From contig JAXMAN010000001.1 in the NCBI GenBank assembly GCA_046350355.1, forward strand, positions 1 to 64,000: a stretch of DNA of 64,000 nt. The letters are read 5' to 3'. The notes beneath the pieces are model-generated. The model worked only from the letters and a program-made list of their open reading frames with translations, searched no databases and had not been told where the DNA came from. The position numbers and the translations under genes are program-made. The stretch comes from UBA966 sp046350355 (GTDB lineage Bacteria > Planctomycetota > Phycisphaerae > Phycisphaerales > SM1A02). This document shows positions 43,225 to 51,141 of the stretch, piece by piece. Each line of letters starts with the position of its first letter. Positions within the stretch are counted from its first letter, which is position 1.

Positions 43225-44415
43225 TTGTCTCCCCGCCTCACCACCATCCTCGACTGGTACCTCGTTCCGCTGATCAGCGCCGGCGTGGTGCTTTCGACGC
43301 GCTGGGGGAAGCAGAACATCGCCATCGCGATCTCGATGCCGCTGTTTGCGCTGGTCTGGCGGATGTGGGTGCTCACGCGACGCCGGGGTCGCGTCCCGGC
43401 GCTGACGATCGCGCAGGATCGCGCGTGGAGAGACTGGAACGCGCTGCAGATCGTGGCGTGCGTGGTGCTGATGGCGTTCGAGGCGATGATCGCCATCCTG
43501 GCCGAGATGAAGGAAGAGGGTCCGATCGGCTGGGAGGTCTGCGCGGGGTTCTATCTCGGATTCCTGGGTGTTTCCGCCGGTGCGGACGCGCTGCTGGCGC
43601 GCGGGCTGGCCCGTGGCGCGCCCGTCCGTGAGTTTCAGTTTCCCGACTCGGATGAGGAAGTCCCGACCGAGAACGCGGTTCGCATCGAGTTGTCCCAGGC
43701 GCCGGCGCGCTCGCACTTCGGCGGCCATCCCTGCCTGCCGCCAGGAGTCGCGTGGCCGACGCACGAGGGTCGCCCGCTCGCGTTCCTGATGCGCGTGAGC
43801 CTGCCGGAGCTGCAGCGGACGTGCCAGTTCCATTGGCTGCCGCGCACGGGCGCGCTGCTCTTCTTCTACGACCTCCAGACGCAGCCGTGGGGGCTCGGTC
43901 CGACGGACCGCGGCCGCGCGGTCGTGCTGCATGTCGCGGACGAGGATGCGCGTCCGCCGACGGAGGTCATCCCGCGCGGCGTCGAGCAGATCCTGGCGCC
44001 GCAGTTCGCGCGCTTCGATGCAGTCACTTCGGTGCCCTCGCCCAGACACCCGATCGTCCGCACACGGCGCCTCAGCAGGGCCGCCCGAGCGCGCCTGCGG
44101 CTGCATCGCGATCGGCGGCCGCTCGGACCGGAGCATCAGATCGGCGGGTACCCGCGCGTCGACGAACGCGAAGTCACCGCGCGCTGGGTGATGATGGCGC
44201 GCGCCGGCGTGAACAGCCGCGGGGCGTTCGGTCCGCGCCTGCGAGGCTCGGACGCAGGGACGCGGGAGTCGTCCGGGCTGCGGCTGCTGCTGCAGCTGGA
44301 GCACGACCCGAGGTGGGGGCTGAAGTGGTTCGACTCGACGGCGCTGTACTTCTGGATTCCTGAAGATGCTGCGCGCCGCGGCGATTTCCGCGAGGTGTGG
44401 GCCACCCTCTTCTGA
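43225..44415 (+). CDS. DUF1963 protein with membrane N-terminus
   Basis: 396 aa if read from TTG; the true start is uncertain. Residues ~1-130 contain about four helices (WYLVPLISAGVVLSTRW, IAIAISMPLFALVWRMWVL, IVACVVLMAFEAMIAILAEM, GFYLGFLGVSAGADALLA). The rest is a DUF1963 domain: SHFGGHPCLPPGVAWPTHEGRPLAFLMRVSLPEL, LLFFYDLQTQPWGLGPTDRG, and HQIGGYPRVDE. It is a paralogue of the gene at 21.1 kb. A copy of the 32-bp palindrome starts 7 nt after the stop. Confidence 0.82.
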   Translation: MSPRLTTILDWYLVPLISAGVVLSTRWGKQNIAIAISMPLFALVWRMWVLTRRRGRVPALTIAQDRAWRDWNALQIVACVVLMAFEAMIAILAEMKEEGPIGWEVCAGFYLGFLGVSAGADALLARGLARGAPVREFQFPDSDEEVPTENAVRIELSQAPARSHFGGHPCLPPGVAWPTHEGRPLAFLMRVSLPELQRTCQFHWLPRTGALLFFYDLQTQPWGLGPTDRGRAVVLHVADEDARPPTEVIPRGVEQILAPQFARFDAVTSVPSPRHPIVRTRRLSRAARARLRLHRDRRPLGPEHQIGGYPRVDEREVTARWVMMARAGVNSRGAFGPRLRGSDAGTRESSGLRLLLQLEHDPRWGLKWFDSTALYFWIPEDAARRGDFREVWATLF

Positions 44416-44422
44416 CCGGGCC

Positions 44423-44454
44423 GAAAATATGCCGGGCATGCCCGGCATATTTTC
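44423..44454. repeat. 32-bp palindromic repeat, copy 1 (perfect)
   Basis: Left half GAAAATATGCCGGGCA is followed by its exact reverse complement; the symmetry extends to 44422-44455. It begins 7 nt after the DUF1963 stop codon. An RNA hairpin would have a 14-bp stem and a CATG loop ending in TTTTC. Confidence 0.95.
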
Positions 44455-44568
44455 GCACAACCGCGGGGCGCCGGCGTACGGATAGCCCTGCGTCCGCGGG
44501 CGTCGACGGCTGGCCGGGGGCTCGCTCCGGCGCACGCGGACCTGCAGAACAGAAAGGAGGGGAGGAGG

Positions 44569-44982
44569 ATGTCAATCACCATCCGGTGCCCGGGCTGTCG
44601 CTACGACGTCACGCACACGCAGGAATCACGCTGCCCCGAATGCGGTGCGGAGTTCGATCGCACGACGCTTCGTAGCGAGGAAGAGATGCTCCTCCAGAGG
44701 CAGCACGAGAGCGGCGCGGGGCTGCTCGGGGTCTCGCTGATCCTCATCTTCTTCGTGATCTGCGCCCTGGCGATGGGCGGAGCGATGGGCGCATCCGGCG
44801 CGGGGATCATCCTGATCGCCCCGGCGCTCGTGGCGATCCCGATCGGGTTTGCGCTGGCGATCCGGGTCGCGCGGTTTGGTCCGCCGACCGCGCGATGGCT
44901 CGCCGTGATCCTGCTGGGGATCTACTGCTCGCCGATCGTGCTTGTGGTGCTCGCGTCATTCGCGCGCGCCTGCCGCTGCTGA
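44569..44982 (+). CDS. Membrane protein with N-terminal zinc ribbon
   Basis: 137 aa with a very strong AGGAGG-rich ribosome site directly before the ATG. The ribbon IRCPGCRYDVTHTQESRCPECGAEFDRTTL is followed by three to four helices (LLGVSLILIFFVICALAMGGAMG, GIILIAPALVAIPIGFALAI, WLAVILLGIYCSPIVLVVLASF). It belongs to the same family as the genes at 34.9 and 48.0 kb. Palindrome copies lie on both sides. Function unknown. Confidence 0.75.
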   Translation: MSITIRCPGCRYDVTHTQESRCPECGAEFDRTTLRSEEEMLLQRQHESGAGLLGVSLILIFFVICALAMGGAMGASGAGIILIAPALVAIPIGFALAIRVARFGPPTARWLAVILLGIYCSPIVLVVLASFARACRC

Positions 44983-44985
44983 CGC

Positions 44986-45027
44986 GCGCGGAAAATATGC
45001 CGGGCATGCCCGGCATATTTTCCGCGC
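44986..45027. repeat. 32-bp palindromic repeat, copy 2 (perfect, extended to 42 bp)
   Basis: The core at 44991-45022 is perfect and the symmetry extends through GCGCG/CGCGC flanks. It sits between convergent stop codons at 44980-44982 (+) and 45040-45042 (-), where a bidirectional terminator would be expected. Confidence 0.95.
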
Positions 45028-45039
45028 ACTCCGTGCGGC

Positions 45040-45273
45040 TCACGCCTTCTTCACGAAGCAGGTCTTGAGCACCCACACGGCCTTGCCCTCGCGCACCTCG
45101 ATCTGCTCGGCGCTGGAGGTCGTGCGGATGTTCTTGTAGGTCGTCCCGCGCTTGATGGTCGCCTTCGCGCCCTTCACATCGAGGTCCTTGATGACCACGA
45201 CGGAGTCGCCGTCCTGCAGCACGTTGCCGTTGCAGTCCTTGGTGATGACCGTCCACTCGTCTTCTTCGCTCAT
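45040..45273 (-). CDS. PhnA-domain protein (YjdM-like), without N-terminal zinc ribbon
   Basis: 77 aa; AAGGAG lies 6 nt before the ATG. WTVITKDCNGNVLQDGDSVVVIKDLDVKGAKATIKRGTTYKNIR...WVLKTCFVKKA is the PhnA C-terminal SH3-like domain. Full-length PhnA proteins of about 110 aa carry an N-terminal zinc ribbon (CPxCxSxyty); it is missing here and the SD-supported start excludes it. The family name comes from phosphonate utilisation in E. coli, but the role is not settled. It converges on the zinc-ribbon gene across palindrome copy 2. Confidence 0.88.
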   Translation of the reverse strand: MSEEDEWTVITKDCNGNVLQDGDSVVVIKDLDVKGAKATIKRGTTYKNIRTTSSAEQIEVREGKAVWVLKTCFVKKA

Positions 45274-45361
45274 GGCGTCTCCTTGCGGTTGCGGTAGACC
45301 ATACCGGAGCGGGCGCCGGATGCGCCGGACATGCCGCGCCGCCACGCGTGCGGAGGTTCCC

Positions 45362-45706
45362 ATGACGCGCCCAGTCCAGACCATCGCCGACGCCCGCATC
45401 CGGCGGGCCGCATGCGAGGGACTGCGGGGACTGGTCAAGCGCGATCCCGAGTCCGTCCGCCCAATCCTGGAGCTGATGCGTTGCGAACCGGATCCGTACG
45501 CTCGAAAATCGGTCGCGAGCCTGCTGCGCAATGCAAGCGGCAAGCACCCCGACTTCGTGAAGGCGCTGTTCAATGAGTGGAGGCGGTCCGAGGATGCGAA
45601 CTGCCGATGGATCGCGCACGCCGGGTCACGCAAGCTCGTTGGACGGGATGCGCCGAGGGATACGATGACGCCTCGCACGCGCCGCAAACCCGGGAGCACG
45701 CCATGA
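45362..45706 (+). CDS. Small HEAT-like repeat protein
   Basis: 114 aa, helical. RRAACEGLRGLVKRDPESVRPILELMRCEPDPYARKSVASLLRNASGKHPDFVKALFNEW has the alternating pattern of HEAT or DNA-alkylation-repair (AlkD-like) repeats: two to three repeats, WIAHAGSRKLV last. AlkD-type proteins are much longer, so this is a fragment-sized relative or a stand-alone repeat protein. It overlaps the following lipoprotein start (ATGA). Confidence 0.65.
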   Translation: MTRPVQTIADARIRRAACEGLRGLVKRDPESVRPILELMRCEPDPYARKSVASLLRNASGKHPDFVKALFNEWRRSEDANCRWIAHAGSRKLVGRDAPRDTMTPRTRRKPGSTP

Positions 45707-46197
45707 TCCGCCGCGCATCGACCGCCACGTCGACCGTCGCCCTCACCGCCTCGATCCTCGCCTTCGTCGGCCTCGCCGGCTGCACAAGCACGCAGCCGCT
45801 CGAGATCCGCGCCGCGAGCAAGGATCCGGTGCCGGGCGGCGTCAAGACCGAGTCGCCCGTCGGCAACGCGCCGCTCTATGTGCTGCCGCAGGTCGTGGTG
45901 ACCGACGCGGATGTCGCGTGGGCGAAGGAGTCGACCGACGCGAGCGGCAATCGCGCCGTCTCGATCTGGTTCACACCGGTCGGAGCGCGCAAGGTTCAGG
46001 AGTACACGCAGGCGCACGTCGACCAGCCGATCGCGATATTCGTGAACGGGAAGCTCTGCAGTGCGCCGATCGTCCGCAGTCCGCTCAAGGATGTCGCGAT
46101 GATCACCGACCGAGGAGACGGCCTGAGCGGCAAGCAGCAGCGCGACCTCATCGCCGCGCTCAACGCGGGCAAGCTGCGGCCGGAGGGGATGCGCTGA
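45703..46197 (+). CDS. Lipoprotein with SecD P1-head-like domain
   Basis: 164 aa. A signal peptide ends in the lipobox LAGC at ~24-27 (Cys27). The mature part reads VVVTDADVAWAKESTDASGNRAVSIWFTPVGARKVQEYTQAHVDQPIAIFVNGKLCSAPIVRSPL...LSGKQQRDLIAALNAGKL, which follows the head subdomain of the SecD/SecDF first periplasmic domain. There are no transmembrane helices beyond the signal, so it is a stand-alone head. The start overlaps the HEAT-like gene (ATGA) and its stop overlaps the next reading frame. Confidence 0.72.
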   Translation: MIRRASTATSTVALTASILAFVGLAGCTSTQPLEIRAASKDPVPGGVKTESPVGNAPLYVLPQVVVTDADVAWAKESTDASGNRAVSIWFTPVGARKVQEYTQAHVDQPIAIFVNGKLCSAPIVRSPLKDVAMITDRGDGLSGKQQRDLIAALNAGKLRPEGMR

Positions 46198-47567
46198 ATT
46201 CGCGCGGGGGACCAACTTCGTCTCGGTCGCCGCGCTGGCCGCGACGCATCGCGTGGTGCCTGCTGTTCGGGCTCGTCGCGCAGGCGATGGTGGCGTGGGC
46301 GCTGTGCCTGTGGATGCCGGTGCGGGCGGGGCCGGGGTGCGAGCTGGACACTTCCGTCGGAGGGGAGCGCGTCATCTTCATTTACGTGCAGTCGCGGTCC
46401 GCGCGTCGACTCTGCACCGCCCAGGAGGCGGAGCGCTTTCTCACGGGACTTTGGCCGGATCTTCTCTCGATGAAGCCGGACGCGGCCAGCGAAGAGCAGA
46501 CGCTCATCGCGAACGCATCGATGGCGCCCGGAGTGGAACTGGTCACTGGAATCGCGCAGCCTTTCGGAAATCGGTTCGCAAGCGGACGGCTGGTGGTGGC
46601 GAACGAACGCTGGTACCTGCGCATCGGCTGGCCCTGGCACAGCATGGAGGCCCGCGGCGTCGACGGGCAGTTCGAGGGATGCTGGGTCCTCCCGGCCACC
46701 ATGCCGCGGGTGCTCCCCCGCCACCCCGAGGGCGCGCGCGTCGGAGCCATGAGCGACGCCGTGCTGCCCTACGCGCCCCTGCTGGCGGGAACCGCGGCGA
46801 ACACGCTCGCGTTTGCGGCGGTTCCGCTCACGGTGCAGGTGGCGGTGCGAGTACGCCGAATGCGATCGGTCGCGCGCGGGCGATGCGCGCAGTGCGGCCA
46901 TCGGCTGATGGCGGATGCGGACGGTGGCCACTGCAGCGAGTGCGGTTGGACGGTGGACGCGGTGGCAAGCGCGCGCCTGATCAGACTGGACGCGCGCCTG
47001 CGCACCGCGGGGTTCTTCGCGACGCTCGCCGCGCTCGCTGCATGCTCCACCGTCGCGGTCGCGTGGACGCTCGCCGTCGTGAGCGACGCACGACGGGGCG
47101 AGCGGCGCGACACTCAGTTCCGGCCGGCGCTCCTGACGGAAGGCCAACGAGTCACCCGCTTCGACTTCATCGGCGCGACGACCGTCTATTCGAGCAGGGC
47201 TTACGACAGTGCAATCGTTCCCACGAAGGCCGATTGGTCCCTGATCCCGCCGTGGTGCGATGCACGGGAACTGGTCGGCGGCGTCCAGAACGGCGCGCCT
47301 GCCCGGTTCTCCCGGATGGAGTCCGCAGACGACAAGATCATGGCCTTCGGCCTCCCCTGGCGCTCCATGAGCGCGCAGTGGCGCGGCAACAACCTCGGCG
47401 TGGAGGGCGGAATCGAGATCTCCCTGCGATCCGACGAACGCCACGCGCTGCCGCTGCAGATCATCCCGCTTGGATTCGCGGCGGATACGCTCGTCGCGGC
47501 TGCGGTGCTGTACCTGCCGTTGCGCGCGTGGACGCGGTGGCGGGCGGGGAAGCGAAAGCCCTCATGA
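46194..47567 (+). CDS. Membrane protein with internal duplication and central zinc ribbon
   Basis: 457 aa if started at CTG, which overlaps the previous stop (CTGA) and has GGAGG 7 nt upstream. No ATG/GTG/TTG occurs before residue ~32, so the start is uncertain. Order: helix, external domain with IGWPWHSMEARG, helix, zinc ribbon (CAQCGHRLMADADGGHCSECGW), helix, second external domain with FGLPWRSMSAQW, helix. The two halves look like duplicates of one unit. Genes at 24.7 and 63.0 kb carry one unit each. The next gene starts inside an ATGA overlap. Function unknown. Confidence 0.7.
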   Translation: MNSRGGPTSSRSPRWPRRIAWCLLFGLVAQAMVAWALCLWMPVRAGPGCELDTSVGGERVIFIYVQSRSARRLCTAQEAERFLTGLWPDLLSMKPDAASEEQTLIANASMAPGVELVTGIAQPFGNRFASGRLVVANERWYLRIGWPWHSMEARGVDGQFEGCWVLPATMPRVLPRHPEGARVGAMSDAVLPYAPLLAGTAANTLAFAAVPLTVQVAVRVRRMRSVARGRCAQCGHRLMADADGGHCSECGWTVDAVASARLIRLDARLRTAGFFATLAALAACSTVAVAWTLAVVSDARRGERRDTQFRPALLTEGQRVTRFDFIGATTVYSSRAYDSAIVPTKADWSLIPPWCDARELVGGVQNGAPARFSRMESADDKIMAFGLPWRSMSAQWRGNNLGVEGGIEISLRSDERHALPLQIIPLGFAADTLVAAAVLYLPLRAWTRWRAGKRKPS

Positions 47568-48010
47568 CCCAAACGCCGGCACAAGCTCCCTGCCCCGAGT
47601 GCGGGCATCCGATCGCGCAGGCATCGCAGGGACGCTGTCCATCGTGCGGGCGAGCCATCGATCGCGTGGACACCCTGCGCGAGGGTCCGGTGGCCGTGTC
47701 GGGCGCAGGCATCCTGGTCATGGTGGCCTTCACGTTCGGGACGCCGATTCTCGGATTCATCGCGATGGCGATCATGGTCAAGACGGAGAACGCCGCGCTC
47801 GTCTCACTGATCGTCCCGTATGCCGCGCTGCTCAGCAAGGGCGCCTCGCTCACGCCGCTCGCCTGGATCGCGGGCGGATTGCAGGGGCCCGTCTACGGGC
47901 TGGTGCTCGGATACGCGACGCCCGCGCGCAAGCACGTCGGCGTGTGGGTGGCGATCGCGGTCATGCATGGAATCGTCGCGCTCCTGGCATTGGTGGTGAC
48001 GCATCGATGA
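47564..48010 (+). CDS. Zinc-ribbon membrane protein (tandem paralogue 1)
   Basis: 148 aa. Ribbon CPECGHPIAQASQGRCPSCGRAIDR, then three to four helices ending in GGLQGPVYGLVLGYATPARKHVGVWVAIAVMHGIVALLALVV. The C-terminal part is clearly similar to that of the next gene, so the two arose by tandem duplication. It starts in an ATGA overlap with the gene before and ends in an ATGA overlap with the gene after, which indicates one operon with translational coupling. Confidence 0.75.
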   Translation: MTQTPAQAPCPECGHPIAQASQGRCPSCGRAIDRVDTLREGPVAVSGAGILVMVAFTFGTPILGFIAMAIMVKTENAALVSLIVPYAALLSKGASLTPLAWIAGGLQGPVYGLVLGYATPARKHVGVWVAIAVMHGIVALLALVVTHR

Positions 48011-48480
48011 GTGACGCGCATCGCGAGGACAGCGTCGTCACGACGCTCCCCTGCCCCACCTGCGGCTACGAGCTCGCGCAGACGCAGGGGTCCCGCTGCC
48101 CCGAGTGCGGGGGCGTGTTCGATCGCGCCGCGCTGACGCAGCGCGACCCGTCGCGCGTCTCCGGGGCGGTGCTCGTGGTGATGCTCTGCTTCATGTTCGG
48201 GACGCTGCCGCTCGCGGGACTTGCCTTCCTGCTGGGGGGCGCCTTCGACGCCGGGTGGATGATCTGCATCGTCGTGCCATACTCGGCGATGCTGGCTGCC
48301 GCAGGCAAGGGCGGCACCGCGGTGGGGTTCATTCTTGCCGCGCTGCAAGGTCCGGTCTACGGCGTGATCCTCGGCCTTTCGTGGCCGACGCGCATGCGCC
48401 GGCGCGTCTGGGTGGCCCTCGGCACGGCGCATGCCCTCGCCGCGGCCTTCGCCGCGATCGTTGTGCTTCTTGCCGCATGA
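48007..48480 (+). CDS. Zinc-ribbon membrane protein (tandem paralogue 2)
   Basis: 157 aa. Ribbon LPCPTCGYELAQTQGSRCPECGGVFDRAAL, then helices ending in AALQGPVYGVILGLSWPTRMRRRVWVALGTAHALAAAFAAIVVL. It matches the preceding gene in its C-terminal half (LQGPVYG...VWVA) and the genes at 34.9 and 44.6 kb in its ribbon. It starts in an ATGA overlap with the preceding gene. Confidence 0.75.
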   Translation: MSDAHREDSVVTTLPCPTCGYELAQTQGSRCPECGGVFDRAALTQRDPSRVSGAVLVVMLCFMFGTLPLAGLAFLLGGAFDAGWMICIVVPYSAMLAAAGKGGTAVGFILAALQGPVYGVILGLSWPTRMRRRVWVALGTAHALAAAFAAIVVLLAA

Positions 48481-48522
48481 CGAACCACCCCAGCTCGCCC
48501 CGCGTACCAACGCCTTCCACCG

Positions 48523-48954
48523 ATGCCCCCCGACGAGATCTCCACCGACCCCGCGCGCATGGATGTCGCCGCGATCCACGCCTTCCTGCGCGAGACCTAC
48601 TGGTCGCCGGGCATCCCGCTCGAGACCGTGCGCCGCGCGGTCGCGCACTCCGTCTGCGTCGGCGCCTTCGCGGATGGCGCGCAGGTGGGCTTCGCGCGCG
48701 TCGTCACCGACTGCGCGACCTTCGCGTACCTCGCGGATGTCTATGTCCTTCCCGAGCACCGCGGCCGCGGCCTCTCGCGCCGCATGCTCGACGCGCTCTT
48801 CGCGCTGCCGCAGCTCCAGGGACTGCGCCGCATGATGCTCGCCACCCGCGACGCGCACGGGCTCTACGCGAAGCTCGGCTTCACGCCGCTGGCGAAGCCG
48901 GACCGTTTCATGGAACTGCACCGGCCGGATGCGTATGCGGCTCTCCACGCCTGA
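48523..48954 (+). CDS. GNAT family N-acetyltransferase
   Basis: 143 aa. RMDVAAIHAFLRETYWSPGIPLETVRRAVAHSVCVGAF, then the acetyl-CoA loop VYVLPEHRGRGLSRRMLDALFALPQLQGL, then the C-terminal ATRDAHGLYAKLGFTPLAKPDRFMELHRPD, typical of a small GNAT. The ending resembles MSMEG-type acetyltransferases acting on small molecules; the substrate is unknown. Confidence 0.88.
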   Translation: MPPDEISTDPARMDVAAIHAFLRETYWSPGIPLETVRRAVAHSVCVGAFADGAQVGFARVVTDCATFAYLADVYVLPEHRGRGLSRRMLDALFALPQLQGLRRMMLATRDAHGLYAKLGFTPLAKPDRFMELHRPDAYAALHA

Positions 48955-48982
48955 CCGCCCCCCCTCCACCCCGGACCCCCGC

Positions 48983-49246
48983 ATGCTCTACATGGTCATC
49001 GAACGCTTCCGCGGCGGGGACCCCGCCCCCGTCTACGCGCGCTTTCGCGAGCGCGGGCGCCTCGCGCCGGAGGGGCTCGAGTACGTGAATAGCTGGATCA
49101 CGCAGGACATGACCACCTGCTACCAGGTGATGCAGACCCAGCGGCGCGAGCTGCTCGACCAGTGGATCGCCGCCTGGTCGGACCTGGTCGACTTCGAGGT
49201 GCTCCCCGTCATCACCTCCGCCGAGGCCGCGGCCCGCGCCAAGTAG
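48983..49246 (+). CDS. DUF3303-like small protein
   Basis: 87 aa. MLYMVIERFRGGDPAPVYARFRERGRLAPEGLEYVNSWITQDMTTCYQVMQTQRRELLDQWIAAWSDLVDFEVLPVITSAEA is the dimeric ferredoxin-like fold pattern of DUF3303. Start chosen at MLYMVIE because the family begins there. Function unknown. It precedes the antiporter by 12 nt. Confidence 0.85.
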   Translation: MLYMVIERFRGGDPAPVYARFRERGRLAPEGLEYVNSWITQDMTTCYQVMQTQRRELLDQWIAAWSDLVDFEVLPVITSAEAAARAK

Positions 49247-49258
49247 CTTCGCGCGGCG

Positions 49259-50452
49259 ATGGAGCTGCTGGCGATCTTCATCGCGCTGATCTTCGCGTAT
49301 GCGCTGCTCTCGGGGCGCGTGGAACGGTCGCCGCTGACGGCGCCGATGGTCTTCACGCTCGCGGGAATGGCGGCGACGCACCTGCTCGCGCCCGAGCAGC
49401 GCACTCCGCAGGCGCGCGATGTCTTCCTGCACGCCGCCGAAATCGGGCTGACGCTGCTGCTCTTCACCGACGCGAGCCGCACCAATCTCTCGCTGCTCGC
49501 GCACATCGTCGGCCTGCCCGCGCGCCTGCTCACGATCGGCATGCTGCTGACGATGGCGCTGGGCGCGCTCGCGGCGGCATGGATCTTCCCGGGTCTGACG
49601 CTGTGGGAGGCGGGGATCCTCGCGGCGATCCTCGCGCCGACGGACGCGGGGCTCGGCCAGGTGGTCGTGACGAGCGAACGCGTCCCCGCGCCGGTGCGCG
49701 AGGCGCTCAACGTGGAAGCGGGCCTCAACGACGGCCTCGCGGTCCCCTTCCTGCTCTTCTTCATCGCGATGGCGGCGGGTGGCGCGCAGGCCGGCGGCGC
49801 GGACCTCGCACACTTCGTCGTCGAGCAGCTTGGATACGCGACGGTCATCGGGCTGGCGATCGGCGGCCTCGGAGGCGCGCTGCTGGGCGCGGCGGTGCGG
49901 CGCGGCGCGGTGACGAAGGCGTGGATGCCGCTGGGCGTGCTGGCGATCCCGCTGCTCTGCGTGCTCGCGAGCGACCGCTTCGGAGCGAGCATGTTCATCG
50001 CGGCCTTCGTGGCGGGACTCGCGGTGCAGATCCGCTACCGCGAGGCCGGAAGGCACGCCGTCGAGTTCACCGAGGAGTGGGGACAGCTCGTCAACCTCTC
50101 GATCTTCTTCGTCTTTGGGCTGGTCGCGGCGCAGGCGTGGCATGACATGGGAGCGCGGCACCTGCTCTACGCGGTGCTCAGCCTGACGGTGATCCGCATG
50201 GTGCCGGTGGCGATCGCGCTGCTGGGCGCGAAGCAGCGGCCCGCGACGGTCCTCTTCATGGGGTGGTTCGGCCCGCGCGGGCTCGCGTCGATCGTGCTGG
50301 GGGTGGTGTATCTGGAGCACGCGTCGCATTCGGAGGGCGCGGCCACGATCCGGCTCACGGTGATCGCGACGGTGCTGCTGAGCATCGTCGCGCATGGGCT
50401 GAGCGCGAAGCCGGGGATCGCGCTGTATGCGCGGCGGATGGAGGCGGCGTGA
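49259..50452 (+). CDS. CPA1 family Na+/H+ antiporter
   Basis: 397 aa with about 12 helices and no cytoplasmic regulatory tail. The transport-site Asn-Asp pair is in NVEAGLNDGLAVP, APTDAGLGQVV is the upstream TDA motif, and GWFGPRGLASIVLGVVYL is the conserved helix near the C-terminus. It exchanges a monovalent cation for protons across the inner membrane. The following gene starts in a GTGA overlap with its stop. Confidence 0.88.
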   Translation: MELLAIFIALIFAYALLSGRVERSPLTAPMVFTLAGMAATHLLAPEQRTPQARDVFLHAAEIGLTLLLFTDASRTNLSLLAHIVGLPARLLTIGMLLTMALGALAAAWIFPGLTLWEAGILAAILAPTDAGLGQVVVTSERVPAPVREALNVEAGLNDGLAVPFLLFFIAMAAGGAQAGGADLAHFVVEQLGYATVIGLAIGGLGGALLGAAVRRGAVTKAWMPLGVLAIPLLCVLASDRFGASMFIAAFVAGLAVQIRYREAGRHAVEFTEEWGQLVNLSIFFVFGLVAAQAWHDMGARHLLYAVLSLTVIRMVPVAIALLGAKQRPATVLFMGWFGPRGLASIVLGVVYLEHASHSEGAATIRLTVIATVLLSIVAHGLSAKPGIALYARRMEAA

Positions 50453-51132
50453 GCGAGTGGGCGATCTTCACGCCCGAGCTGCGTCGCGTGCCCTCCGCGC
50501 AGGAGCGCCAGGAGGCGATCACGCTGCTCTCCACCGGAGGTGGACTTGCCGCCTTCGGTGCGGCGGGGCTGGTCGGCATTGGCTCGATCATCGTCTTGTC
50601 ATGCATGGGGATCCGTGCGGACTGGAAGGTCCTGCTTCCGGCGTTCGGTCTCCCCTGCGCGGTCGCCGCCTTCGTGACGCGCCGACGCAACCGTCGCCGG
50701 ATTCGGTTCTTCCTGAACCGCATCGGCGTGCCGACCTGCATCGCCTGCGGCTACGACGCGCGCAGGATCGAGTCGGAGACCTGCCCCGAATGCGGTGCCG
50801 ATCTCCCCGCGCAGCCCTACCGGGAGGCACATCGCAGCGACCTCGATCCGAAGCTGGCCGAGGCGAGCTGGCGCGCGACCGTCGCGCTGGGGCGCCTGCG
50901 TGCGCAGGGTTGGGATGCGCTTTCGCGACGGCCGCCGGGCATCCAGGTCGAGCGGATCGTCTCGCGCTCCGGCGACCACTGGACGATGGAGACGCTCTGC
51001 GTCAGCACTGGCGGGAGCCTCTACTCCTCCTTCGATGTGCAGGTGACCGTCCTCACCGCGCCAACGCGCGCCGTGGGTTCGGAGCTGCTCGGATGCGCCG
51101 AGGGGCTTGTGCCGGCGGTCCGGGCCGGGTGA
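50449..51132 (+). CDS. Membrane protein with zinc ribbon and soluble C-terminal domain
   Basis: 227 aa from GTG, overlapping the antiporter stop. Two helices (GGGLAAFGAAGLVGIGSIIVLSC and VLLPAFGLPCAVAAFVTRR), an Arg-rich stretch, the ribbon CIACGYDARRIESETCPECGADL, then a soluble alpha/beta region (HWTMETLCVSTGGSLYSSFDVQVTVLTAPT). It belongs to the zinc-ribbon membrane group of this window. Function unknown. Confidence 0.7.
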   Translation: MSEWAIFTPELRRVPSAQERQEAITLLSTGGGLAAFGAAGLVGIGSIIVLSCMGIRADWKVLLPAFGLPCAVAAFVTRRRNRRRIRFFLNRIGVPTCIACGYDARRIESETCPECGADLPAQPYREAHRSDLDPKLAEASWRATVALGRLRAQGWDALSRRPPGIQVERIVSRSGDHWTMETLCVSTGGSLYSSFDVQVTVLTAPTRAVGSELLGCAEGLVPAVRAG

Positions 51133-51141
51133 ACTGCACGC

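Noticed and set aside
45040..45273. Missing N-terminal zinc ribbon of PhnA as a frameshift
   Set aside because: A good ribosome site lies just before the short start, and no ribbon-coding sequence is seen in any frame upstream, so this is a short form rather than a broken gene.
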